DNA of 35,944 nucleotides from Gammaproteobacteria bacterium (GTDB lineage Bacteria > Pseudomonadota > Gammaproteobacteria > Steroidobacterales > Steroidobacteraceae): contig PLAH01000095.1 of NCBI GenBank assembly GCA_003134045.1, forward strand, positions 1-35,944, given 5' to 3'. Made by a program: the position numbers and the translations under genes. Shown piece by piece: positions 8,754 to 15,690 of this stretch (its first letter is position 1; every line of letters begins with the position of its first letter). The notes beneath the pieces are model-generated. The model was not told where the DNA came from. It was given only the letters and a program-made list of their open reading frames with translations, and did no database searches.

Positions 8754-9056
8754 ATGGCAGGGGGTCGACTATACGTCACCACGCCATCGCTGGGAGAACG
8801 CATGAACGAGGCAAGAGCCCTCGGGTGGTTGCTTCTCGTCCTGGTTGCGCTGGTGGTCGCGGCGCTGTCCATTCTGTTCTTCATCAACGCGTCCGACGAA
8901 CCTTTGAATCCCGAGGCCTATACGGCTCTCGGCACGCGGTTCGAGGCCGCGTTTTCATTTGCAGGCGATGGCGCGTTCGCGCATCAACCGATCGAGGGGT
9001 CGCTCAGGCGCTTGCGCGCGCGAGCTGCGCCGGCGGCTGCTGCAGCTTCCGGATGA
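8754..9056 (+). CDS. Small single-span membrane protein of unknown function
   Basis: This 100-aa frame starts at an ATG preceded by a very strong ribosome-binding site (TAGGAGGA, seven bases from the ATG). A second ATG at 8802, also with a good site (GGGAGA), would give 84 aa. One clear membrane helix follows (GWLLLVLVALVVAALSILFF), then a short soluble segment (NPEAYTALGTRFEAAFSFAG) and a basic, Ala/Arg-rich tail. I do not recognise the family. It is divergent from the GT39 gene with a 33-bp gap, and its 3' end overlaps the 3' end of hpaR by 53 bp. Either start keeps the membrane helix. Confidence 0.6.
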   Translation: MAGGRLYVTTPSLGERMNEARALGWLLLVLVALVVAALSILFFINASDEPLNPEAYTALGTRFEAAFSFAGDGAFAHQPIEGSLRRLRARAAPAAAAASG

Positions 9057-9483
9057 GGTCGTCCAGGGCGCAATAGAAGACCTCCGAGAATTCCTTGCCC
9101 ATCAATTCTTCGATGTGGGCGTAGACGGCCTCGATGCGCGGCGCCATGCGCGATGCCAGCGCCCGGCTGCGCGGCGTCAGCGACACCTGCACGCGGCGTT
9201 GATCGTTCGCCAAGCGTTTGCGGCTGACGTAGCCCACCTGTTCCATGCGCGCCAGCACCCCAGCCAGGCTGGGACTCGAGAGCCGGCACAGCTCGCCGAT
9301 TTGATGCGGTTCGAGCGGCCCCGTCTCGAGCAGCAGGCGCACGATGCGCCATTGCTGTTCGGTGATGCCGTTGGCATTCAGCACCGGGCGAAAGTGCGCA
9401 ATCACCTGCTCGCGCGCCTGCAGCATCATGAGCGGCAGATTGCGGCGCTTCAGGGGCGGCGATTCGGGCGGTTTGCTGCGCAT
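9004..9483 (-). CDS. hpaR: HpaR, MarR-family repressor of the homoprotocatechuate operon
   Basis: This winged-helix regulator of about 159 aa closely follows the HpaR subfamily: LPLMMLQAREQVIAHFRPVL, GITEQQWRIVRLLLETGPLE, then HQIGELCRLSSPSLAGVLARM (recognition helix region), GYVSRKRLANDQRRVQVSLT (wing) and a C-terminal dimerisation helix. HpaR represses the meta-cleavage operon and is relieved by aromatic acids such as 4-hydroxyphenylacetate or 3,4-dihydroxyphenylacetate. It is divergent from hpaG1, and the short gap holds a perfect palindrome that should be its operator. AAGG lies 10 bases before the ATG at 9483; a GTG at 9492 would add three residues but lies too close to that site. Confidence 0.92.
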   Translation of the reverse strand: MRSKPPESPPLKRRNLPLMMLQAREQVIAHFRPVLNANGITEQQWRIVRLLLETGPLEPHQIGELCRLSSPSLAGVLARMEQVGYVSRKRLANDQRRVQVSLTPRSRALASRMAPRIEAVYAHIEELMGKEFSEVFYCALDDLIRKLQQPPAQLARASA

Positions 9484-9515
9484 TCTTGACACACCTTGCG
9501 ATAAGTGGAACGATT

Positions 9516-9529
9516 ACTAATATATTAGT
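9516..9529. promoter_or_regulatory. Probable HpaR operator (perfect 14-bp palindrome)
   Basis: ACTAATATATTAGT is a perfect inverted repeat in the hpaR-hpaG1 divergent gap. It is AT-rich within high-GC DNA and of the size and symmetry bound by MarR-family dimers. TTGACA (9486-9491) and TTGCGA (9496-9501) lie just upstream on the plus strand. TAATAT inside the palindrome, 16 bp after TTGCGA, could be the -10 of the hpaG1 promoter, so a bound repressor would block it. Confidence 0.7.
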
Positions 9530-9555
9530 GAGTATTTCAGGGGAGCGCGAGTTCA

Positions 9556-10242
9556 GTGGCTGGAATTTGTACGATTCCGTTCGATGCGGCGCCGTTTCGC
9601 TTGAGCGGCACGGTGTACGGTACGTTGCTCAACCACCGCTCCGCGCTGGCCGAGCTCGGCGAGAAAGCCTCGCTGCCGCCGTACAATGCGCCGCCGCGAG
9701 CGCCGGTGCTGTACATCAAACCGCGCAATACGCTGGCAATCTCGGGCGAACGGATCGAGATTCCCGCCGGTATGCCGGACCTGGAGGTCGGCGCGTGCCT
9801 CGGGGTGGTGATCGGCAGGACCGCGTGCAAGGTGTCGGTCGCCGCGGCGCTGGATCATGTCGCGGGTTATGTCATCGTCAACGACGTGAGCGTGCCGCAC
9901 GACACCTTCTACCGTCCCTCGATTCGCCTCAAGGCGCGGGATGGTTTCTGCCCGCTGGGACCGGCGGTGGCGCGGCGCAGCGCCATCGCGGAGCCGGATA
10001 CGCTGGTCGTGCGCACCTATGTCGCGGGCGTGCTGGTGCAGACCTATACGACCACGGATCTGGTGCGGCCGGTGGCGCAGCTCCTGAGCGACGTGACGGA
10101 ATTCATGACCTTAGGCCCGGGCGACGTGCTGGCGGTCGGCGCGGCGCGGCCGTCGCCGCGGGTACGCGCCGGCGAGATCGTCGATATCCAAATCGACGGC
10201 ATCGGCACGCTCTCGAATCCGTTCGCGGCGGCCGCGCTATGA
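9556..10242 (+). CDS. hpaG1: HpaG1, N-terminal-type subunit of HHDD isomerase/OPET decarboxylase
   Basis: This 228-aa fumarylacetoacetate-hydrolase-fold protein corresponds to the N-terminal half of E. coli HpaG. Diagnostic stretches are LYIKPRNTLAISGERIEIP, VGACLGVVIGRTACKV, AGYVIVNDVSVPHDTFYRPS and KARDGFCPLGPAV. With HpaG2 it decarboxylates 5-oxo-pent-3-ene-1,2,5-tricarboxylate and isomerises the product. As in the N-terminal half of HpaG, the E-x-E metal pair of active FAH domains is not complete (it reads E-V-G-A-C-L), so the catalytic metal site is probably supplied by HpaG2. It starts with GTG, with GGGGAG about 10 bases upstream, and its stop overlaps hpaG2 (ATGA). Confidence 0.9.
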   Translation: MAGICTIPFDAAPFRLSGTVYGTLLNHRSALAELGEKASLPPYNAPPRAPVLYIKPRNTLAISGERIEIPAGMPDLEVGACLGVVIGRTACKVSVAAALDHVAGYVIVNDVSVPHDTFYRPSIRLKARDGFCPLGPAVARRSAIAEPDTLVVRTYVAGVLVQTYTTTDLVRPVAQLLSDVTEFMTLGPGDVLAVGAARPSPRVRAGEIVDIQIDGIGTLSNPFAAAAL

Positions 10243-11000
10243 GGCGCGCACGGGTCGCCTACGCCGGCGCAATCCACAGCGCCGTAGCGCATGAGGAAGC
10301 GAACACGCTGCTGCTCGCGGATGGCCGCCGCGTCGCGGGAACGGATGTCGTCTGGCTGCCGCCGTTCGAGGTGGGCACCATCATTGCGCTCGGGCTCAAC
10401 TATGCCGACCACGCGAAGGAACTGGCCTTCAACGCCCAGGAAGAACCGTTGGTATTTCTCAAGGGCCCGGGCAGTCTGATCGGCCACCGAGGCGTGACCC
10501 GCCGACCGGCGGACGTCAAATTCATGCACTATGAATGCGAACTGGCGGTGATCATCGGCCGCCGCGCCACGCAGGTGCGCCGCGCCGCCGCGATGGAGCA
10601 TGTGGCGGGCTATTGCATCGCCAACGACTACGCCATCCGCGACTACCTGGAGAATTGGTATCGACCGAATCTGCGCGTCAAGAACCGCGATGGCGGGACG
10701 GTGCTCGGTCCGTGGTTCGTCGATGCGGCGGATGTCGCCGACCCCGCGAATCTCGGGCTGCGGACTTCGGTCAACGGCAAGGTGACGCAGCAGGGCAACA
10801 CCCGGGATCTCATATTCGATATTCCCTACCTCATCGAATACTTGAGTTCGTTCATGACGCTGGCACCGGGCGACGTGATCCTCACGGGCACGCCGGAAGG
10901 CGTGGCCAATGTGATGCCGGGCGACGAAGTGGCCTGCGAAATAGACGGGCTGGGCAGGCTCGTGAATACCATTGCAGCAGACGGCGTTTTCGGCCGCTGA
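10239..11000 (+). CDS. hpaG2: HpaG2, catalytic-type subunit of HHDD isomerase/OPET decarboxylase
   Basis: This 253-aa FAH-family protein corresponds to the C-terminal half of E. coli HpaG. It shows LGLNYADHAKE, FLKGPGSLIGH, the metal-binding HYECELAVIIGR (E-x-E), GYCIANDYAIRDYLENWYRPNLRVKNRDGG split across two conserved blocks, and DVILTGTPEGVANVMPGD. It catalyses conversion of 5-oxo-pent-3-ene-1,2,5-tricarboxylate towards 2-oxo-hept-4-ene-1,7-dioate. The ATG overlaps the hpaG1 stop by four bases, indicating coupled translation. A longer open frame extends upstream to 9486 but overlaps all of hpaG1 and is not used. Confidence 0.93.
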   Translation: MRRARVAYAGAIHSAVAHEEANTLLLADGRRVAGTDVVWLPPFEVGTIIALGLNYADHAKELAFNAQEEPLVFLKGPGSLIGHRGVTRRPADVKFMHYECELAVIIGRRATQVRRAAAMEHVAGYCIANDYAIRDYLENWYRPNLRVKNRDGGTVLGPWFVDAADVADPANLGLRTSVNGKVTQQGNTRDLIFDIPYLIEYLSSFMTLAPGDVILTGTPEGVANVMPGDEVACEIDGLGRLVNTIAADGVFGR

Positions 11001-11011
11001 CAGGAACCCTC

Positions 11012-12469
11012 ATGAAAATTCAGCATTTGATCGACGGCGAGTCCGTAGCCAGCGCGGACTACTTCGAAACCATCAATCCCGCCACGCAGGAAGTCCTGGC
11101 GGAGGTGGCACGCGGCGGAGCGAAGGAGGTCGACGCCGCCGTGGCCGCGGCCAAAGCCGCTTTTCCGAAGTGGGCGGCCAAGCCGGCGACGGAGCGCGCG
11201 GCGCTGCTGCGCAAACTCGGGGATCTCATCGCCAAGAATGTGCCGCAGATCGCCGCCACCGAGACGCGGGACACAGGGCAGCCCATCACCCAGACGGCCA
11301 AGCAACTGGTGCCGCGCTCGGCGGACAATTTCTATTATTTTGCCGAGATGTGCGTCAGGGTCGACGGCCATACTTATCCGACGCCCACGCACCTCAATTA
11401 CACGCTGTTTCATCCCGTCGGGGTGTGTGCGCTGGTCTCGCCGTGGAACGTCCCCTTCATGACGTCGACCTGGAAGGTCGCGCCGGCGCTGGCTTTCGGC
11501 AACACCGCCGTCCTGAAAATGAGCGAGCTGTCGCCCCTGACGGCGTCGCGTCTGGGGGAACTGGCGCTCGAAGCCGGAATACCGGCGGGCGTGCTCAACA
11601 TCGTTCACGGCTACGGCAAGGAGGCGGGTGAGGCGTTGTGCCAGCACCCGGACGTGCGGGCCATTTCGTTCACGGGATCGACCGCGACCGGCAACCGCAT
11701 CGTCAAGGCCGCCGGCTTGAAGAAGTTCTCCATGGAGCTCGGCGGCAAGAGTCCCTTCGTCGTGTTCGACGATGCGGATCCCGCACGTGCGCTGGATGCC
11801 GCGGTATTCATGATTTTCTCCAATAACGGCGAGCGTTGCACCGCCGGCTCGCGCATTTTGGTCCAGCAATCCATCTATGCCGATTTCGTCGACAAATTCA
11901 CGGCGCGCGCCAAGCGCATCAGCGTCGGCGATCCGCTCGACGAGAAAATCAACATCGGTCCCATGATCAGCCCCGAGCACCTCGCCAAGGTGCGGCGCTA
12001 CATCGAACTGGGTCCGCAGGAAGGGGCGAGCCTGCTGTGCGGCGGTTTGGACGCGCCGGAGCTGCCCGGAAAGTTCCGGCACGGCAACTTCGTCAAGCCC
12101 ACCGTATTCGCCGATGTCGACAACCGCATGCGCATCGCCCAGGACGAAATTTTCGGACCGGTGGCCTGTCTGATACCGTTCAAGGACGAGGCCGAGGCCA
12201 TCGCGCTCGCCAACGACATCTCCTACGGGCTCAGCAGCTACGTATGGAGCGAGAATCTCGGGCGTGCGCATCGAGTGGCGGCCGCCATCGAGGCCGGCAT
12301 GTGCTTCGTCAATAGCCAGAACGTGCGCGATCTGCGCCAGCCCTTCGGCGGCACCAAAGCGTCGGGGACGGGTCGCGAGGGCGGCACCTGGAGCTACGAG
12401 GTGTTTCTGGAACCGAAGAACGTCTGCGTCAGTTTGGGTTCCCACCACATACCACATTGGGGAGTCTGA
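11012..12469 (+). CDS. hpaE: HpaE, 5-carboxymethyl-2-hydroxymuconate semialdehyde dehydrogenase
   Basis: This 485-aa NAD-dependent aldehyde dehydrogenase oxidises the ring-cleavage semialdehyde to 5-carboxymethyl-2-hydroxymuconate. The expected residues are present: Asn146 in SPWNVPF, Lys169 in AVLKMSE, FTGSTATG for NAD binding, general base Glu242 in MELGGKSP and nucleophile Cys276 in NNGERCTAG, plus EIFGPV and PFGGTKASGTGREGG near the end. The subfamily call rests on close similarity to HpaE and on its neighbours. AGGA precedes the ATG at good spacing, 11 bp after hpaG2. The stop overlaps the ligA-type start by one base (TGATG). Confidence 0.94.
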   Translation: MKIQHLIDGESVASADYFETINPATQEVLAEVARGGAKEVDAAVAAAKAAFPKWAAKPATERAALLRKLGDLIAKNVPQIAATETRDTGQPITQTAKQLVPRSADNFYYFAEMCVRVDGHTYPTPTHLNYTLFHPVGVCALVSPWNVPFMTSTWKVAPALAFGNTAVLKMSELSPLTASRLGELALEAGIPAGVLNIVHGYGKEAGEALCQHPDVRAISFTGSTATGNRIVKAAGLKKFSMELGGKSPFVVFDDADPARALDAAVFMIFSNNGERCTAGSRILVQQSIYADFVDKFTARAKRISVGDPLDEKINIGPMISPEHLAKVRRYIELGPQEGASLLCGGLDAPELPGKFRHGNFVKPTVFADVDNRMRIAQDEIFGPVACLIPFKDEAEAIALANDISYGLSSYVWSENLGRAHRVAAAIEAGMCFVNSQNVRDLRQPFGGTKASGTGREGGTWSYEVFLEPKNVCVSLGSHHIPHWGV

Positions 12470-12795
12470 TGAGCCTGTATCAAATGCAGAAGTTTCTCTT
12501 CGATCTCAATCGCGATCCGAACTTGCAGAGAGAGTTCTCGAGCGACCGGGTCACGCCCCTCGAGCGCTACCAGCTCGACGCGGAAGAGCGGGGCGCCATC
12601 AAGGACGGCGATGTGGGATTACTGTACGTGCTGGGCGCAAACGGCCAGCTGCTGATGCATTTCGCGGCGCTGCTCGGCATGGCGTGGGGCGACTACATCC
12701 GCGCCATGCGTGAGGGCGTCGCCAAACACGGGCCCGTGCGGGCCGGCATCTATGCCATGACTACCCGGTTGGACGAGAAGGTGGCGAACATATGA
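12469..12795 (+). CDS. LigA-type small (alpha) subunit of an extradiol dioxygenase
   Basis: This 108-aa, largely helical protein is of the LigA type, the small subunit of protocatechuate 4,5-dioxygenase-like class III enzymes. The segments QKFLFDLNRDPNLQREF, LERYQLDAEERGAIKDGDVG, LLYVLGANGQLLMHFAALLG and WGDYIRAMR fit the family. In LigAB the small subunit caps the active site of the catalytic LigB subunit. It overlaps hpaE by one base upstream and the catalytic-subunit gene by four bases downstream, so it is firmly inside the operon. Standard hpa operons carry a single-gene hpaD at this point and no LigA partner. Confidence 0.85.
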   Translation: MSLYQMQKFLFDLNRDPNLQREFSSDRVTPLERYQLDAEERGAIKDGDVGLLYVLGANGQLLMHFAALLGMAWGDYIRAMREGVAKHGPVRAGIYAMTTRLDEKVANI

Positions 12796-13613
12796 GCCTG
12801 GTCTTCGCCGGTATTTCCAGTCACGCGCCGGGCATCACCGGCCGGGCGCACATGGCCGATCCTGCCGTCGCCCAAGAGTTCCACGGTGCGTATCGCGCCA
12901 TGGGCGAGCGCTTGGCAGCGGCGCGTCCCGATGTCCTGATCGTGGTGGCCGCCGAGCACTTCGCGAATTTCTTCATGAACAACATGCCGGCGTTCGCCGT
13001 GGGCATGTCGGACGAGTACGAGGGCCCGATCGAGGACCCGACCTGGCTCGGTATTCCGCGTACCAAGGTGCCCGGAGACGCCGAGCTGTCGAAGCGCCTG
13101 ATCCGCGAAATGATGCAGACGGTGGATGTGGCCTACGCGGAGGAATGGAAGTTCGACCACGGCATCATGGTGCCGCTGCATTTCCTCACCCCCCGGTACG
13201 ATGTGCGCATCGTGCCCATGAACATCAACTGTCAAGGGCCGCCGCTCACGCCGCTGCATCGAGCCTGGGCCTTCGGCGAGGCGATCCGCCGCGCCGCCGA
13301 CTCCATTCCGGAGCGCGTCGCCCTGGTCGGCACGGGCGGTATCTCGCACTGGCCGGCGACGCCCGATTCCGGCAAGATCAACGAGGCCTGGGACCGGGAA
13401 TTCCTCGAGCACTGGAGCGCGAACGACAAGCAGGCGATGCTGGCATACACGGATGAAGCGACCTATCGCGACGCAGGCCAAGGAGGATTCGAGATTCGTA
13501 CGTTCCTGGCGGTTGCCGCCGCGGCGCGCGGCCGCGGCACCGTGCAGCACTACCGTCCCATTCCCATCTTCTCGGTGGGCTGCACGGTGGCCGGCATGAA
13601 CATCGAGAGCTGA
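12792..13613 (+). CDS. LigB-type catalytic subunit, putative 3,4-dihydroxyphenylacetate 2,3-dioxygenase
   Basis: This 273-aa class III extradiol dioxygenase (LigB superfamily) cleaves a catechol ring with Fe(II) and O2. Iron ligands predicted by family alignment are His11 (ISSHAPG), His56 (AAEHFANF) and Glu234 (GGFEIRTF). His186 (GTGGISHWP) fits the catalytic acid/base, and His123 (FDHGIMVPL) is also conserved. The operon implies homoprotocatechuate as substrate, because HpaE, F, G, H and I process its product. E. coli HpaD belongs to the same superfamily but is one subunit with different local sequence, and this protein looks closer to the LigAB/gallate dioxygenase branch. Substrate assignment is therefore inference. 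Confidence 0.83.
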   Translation: MSLVFAGISSHAPGITGRAHMADPAVAQEFHGAYRAMGERLAAARPDVLIVVAAEHFANFFMNNMPAFAVGMSDEYEGPIEDPTWLGIPRTKVPGDAELSKRLIREMMQTVDVAYAEEWKFDHGIMVPLHFLTPRYDVRIVPMNINCQGPPLTPLHRAWAFGEAIRRAADSIPERVALVGTGGISHWPATPDSGKINEAWDREFLEHWSANDKQAMLAYTDEATYRDAGQGGFEIRTFLAVAAAARGRGTVQHYRPIPIFSVGCTVAGMNIES

Positions 13614-13615
13614 GC

Positions 13616-14017
13616 ATGTCGCACATGACCCTCGAATACAGCGCCAATCTGCGGGCCGACGGAGCTTTCAGCGATCTATGCCGCAAGCTCGCGCAATTCA
13701 TGGTGGCGCTCGAGGTGGACGCGGCACGCGTATTCCCGCCCGGCGGTGTCCGCGTGCGCGCCATACCCTGTGAGGAGTTCTGCATTGCCGACGGCGGCCT
13801 CGCCGATGCCGGTTTCGTGCACGCCGTCTTGAAAATCGGCGCCGGCCGCAGCGAAGCGGCCAAGCAAGCCACCAGCCATGGCTTGTTCGACATCATGAAG
13901 GCGCATTTCGCGGACCTTTACGCGAAGCGGGGTCTGGCCTTGTCGCTGGAACTCAACGAGTTCAGCGAGTCGGGCACCTTGAAACACAACAATCTGCACG
14001 CGCGGTTCAAGAAATAA
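13616..14017 (+). CDS. hpaF: HpaF, 5-carboxymethyl-2-hydroxymuconate isomerase (Ser in place of Pro1)
   Basis: This 133-aa protein is of the 4-oxalocrotonate tautomerase superfamily and matches E. coli HpaF along its length: [63 protein letters not shown] and [11 protein letters not shown]. HpaF isomerises 5-carboxymethyl-2-hydroxymuconate before decarboxylation. The family uses an N-terminal proline, exposed by Met removal, as catalytic base (E. coli begins M-P-H). Here the gene reads ATG TCG CAC, giving Ser. The next Met is residue 4, followed by Thr, so no alternative start restores proline. It lies two bases after the dioxygenase gene and its stop overlaps hpaH by one base. Confidence 0.9.
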   Translation: MSHMTLEYSANLRADGAFSDLCRKLAQFMVALEVDAARVFPPGGVRVRAIPCEEFCIADGGLADAGFVHAVLKIGAGRSEAAKQATSHGLFDIMKAHFADLYAKRGLALSLELNEFSESGTLKHNNLHARFKK

Positions 14018-14820
14018 TGCTGTCCAAGGAACTCATCGTCTCGCTCGCCAAGCGGCTGTACGACGCGCGCAAGAGCCGCACGCAGCTGCGGCACTTTTCC
14101 AAAGAACATCCCGAGATGACCGTTCAGGACGGCTATGCCATTCAGGGCGAGTGGGTCAAGCTGGACCTCGCGGACGGCCGCCATATCCGCGGCCGCAAGA
14201 TCGGCTTGACCTCGCGCGCCATGCAGCAGGCCTCGCAGATCACCGAGCCCGACTATGCGCCGTTGATGGATGACATGTTCTTCGAAACCGGCAGCGATAT
14301 TCCCATCGACCGCTTCATCGCGCCACGCGTCGAGGTGGAACTCGCGTTCGTGCTCGGCAAGCCGCTGAAGGGCCCCGGAGTGACGCTGTTCCAAGTGCTG
14401 CAGGCCACCGAGTATGTGACGCCGGCGCTCGAAATCATCGATGCGCGCATCGAGCAGTTCGACCGCGAGACCAAGGCGCCGCGCAAGGTATTCGATACCA
14501 TCGCCGACTTCGCGGCGAATGCCGGCATCGTGTTGGGAGGCCGCCCGGTGAAGCCCGATGCCGTCGATCTGCGCTGGGTCGGAGCGCTGCTCTACAAGAA
14601 TGCCGTGATAGAAGAGAGCGGCCTCGCCGCCGCCGTCCTCAATCACCCCGCCAACGGCGTTGCGTGGCTCGCGAACAAGATCGCGCCCTACGGTGAACAG
14701 CTCAATGCCGGGGACATCGTCCTGGGGGGGTCTTTCACGCGGCCGACGCAGGCCGTACGCGGCGACGTGCTGCAGGCGGACTATGGCCCGCTCGGCGCCA
14801 TTTCCTTGCGCTTCGTTTGA
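14017..14820 (+). CDS. hpaH: HpaH, 2-oxo-hepta-3-ene-1,7-dioate hydratase
   Basis: This 267-aa FAH/MhpD-type hydratase adds water to 2-oxo-hept-4-ene-1,7-dioate to give 4-hydroxy-2-oxoheptanedioate. Conserved blocks are [50 protein letters not shown], the metal-site [26 protein letters not shown] and the C-terminal [12 protein letters not shown]. The TAATG overlap with hpaF indicates coupled translation. A gap of 33 bp leads to hpaI. Confidence 0.94.
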   Translation: MLSKELIVSLAKRLYDARKSRTQLRHFSKEHPEMTVQDGYAIQGEWVKLDLADGRHIRGRKIGLTSRAMQQASQITEPDYAPLMDDMFFETGSDIPIDRFIAPRVEVELAFVLGKPLKGPGVTLFQVLQATEYVTPALEIIDARIEQFDRETKAPRKVFDTIADFAANAGIVLGGRPVKPDAVDLRWVGALLYKNAVIEESGLAAAVLNHPANGVAWLANKIAPYGEQLNAGDIVLGGSFTRPTQAVRGDVLQADYGPLGAISLRFV

Positions 14821-14853
14821 TTTCGCGGCGTTTCGTCCGATGCCGGAGGCTTG

Positions 14854-15660
14854 ATGCAAATCCCAGTCAACGCGTTCAAGCAGGCTCTGCAGCAGGGCCG
14901 GCCGCAAATCGGTCTATGGGTGGGACTCGCGGACGCCTATGTGGCTGAATTGCTGGCCAGCACCGGCTTCGACTGGCTGGTGATCGATGCCGAGCACGCG
15001 CCCAACGATCCACGCAGCGTGCTGCATCAATTGCAGGCGCTGGCGCCATATCCCGTGCATCCCATCGTCAGGCCGGTGCATGGCAGCGTGGAACTCATCA
15101 AGCAATATCTGGATATCGGTGCGCAGACGCTGCTGATCCCCATGGTTGAAACCGCGGACCAGGCGGCCCTGATGGTCGCCGCCACCCGCTATCCCACGCG
15201 CGGCATTCGCGGCGTGGGCAGCGCTCTCGCGCGCGCCTCGCGCTGGAATCAGATCGACGATTACCTGCAGCGCTGCGACGAGGAAATGTGCGTGCTGGTG
15301 CAGATCGAATCAGTCACGGCGCTCGCGAACCTCGAGGCCATCGCCGCCGTCCCCGGCGTCGACGGCGTGTTCTTCGGCCCGGCGGATCTGTCGGCGTCCA
15401 TGGGATTGATCGGCAAGCCGATGGACCCCGCGGTGCAGTCCGCCATCGCGCAAGGTATCGCCACCGTGACCAAGGCAGGCAAGGCCGCGGGCTGTCTCAC
15501 CGGCAATCCGCAAGTCGCCCGTGATTATCTGGCGCAGGGCGCGACGTTCGTTGCGGTGGGTGTGGACACGTCGCTGCTGGTCAAGGCGGCCTCGGATCTT
15601 GCGGCGGCATTCAAGGGACCGCGGACCGCAAGTTCGCCGAAGGCGAATTCGCCTTATTGA
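14854..15660 (+). CDS. hpaI: HpaI, 4-hydroxy-2-oxoheptanedioate aldolase
   Basis: This 268-aa class II pyruvate aldolase of the HpcH/HpaI family splits 4-hydroxy-2-oxoheptanedioate into pyruvate and succinate semialdehyde, the final step of the pathway. Catalytic and metal residues are in place: His48 (IDAEHAPND), Arg73 (PIVRPVHGS), Glu152 (LVQIESV) and Asp178 ([12 protein letters not shown]). GGAGG sits four bases before the ATG; a TTG directly upstream is a less likely start. It is the last gene of the operon and converges on the DUF4105 gene with a 30-bp gap. Confidence 0.95.
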   Translation: MQIPVNAFKQALQQGRPQIGLWVGLADAYVAELLASTGFDWLVIDAEHAPNDPRSVLHQLQALAPYPVHPIVRPVHGSVELIKQYLDIGAQTLLIPMVETADQAALMVAATRYPTRGIRGVGSALARASRWNQIDDYLQRCDEEMCVLVQIESVTALANLEAIAAVPGVDGVFFGPADLSASMGLIGKPMDPAVQSAIAQGIATVTKAGKAAGCLTGNPQVARDYLAQGATFVAVGVDTSLLVKAASDLAAAFKGPRTASSPKANSPY

Positions 15661-15690
15661 GCGTGCCGGTGTCCGGGCAGGGCGGCGGTG

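Noticed and set aside
10826..12457. 543-codon minus-strand open frame opposite hpaE
   Set aside because: Antisense shadow; composition is Arg/His/Gly-rich and the hpaE frame is fully conserved.
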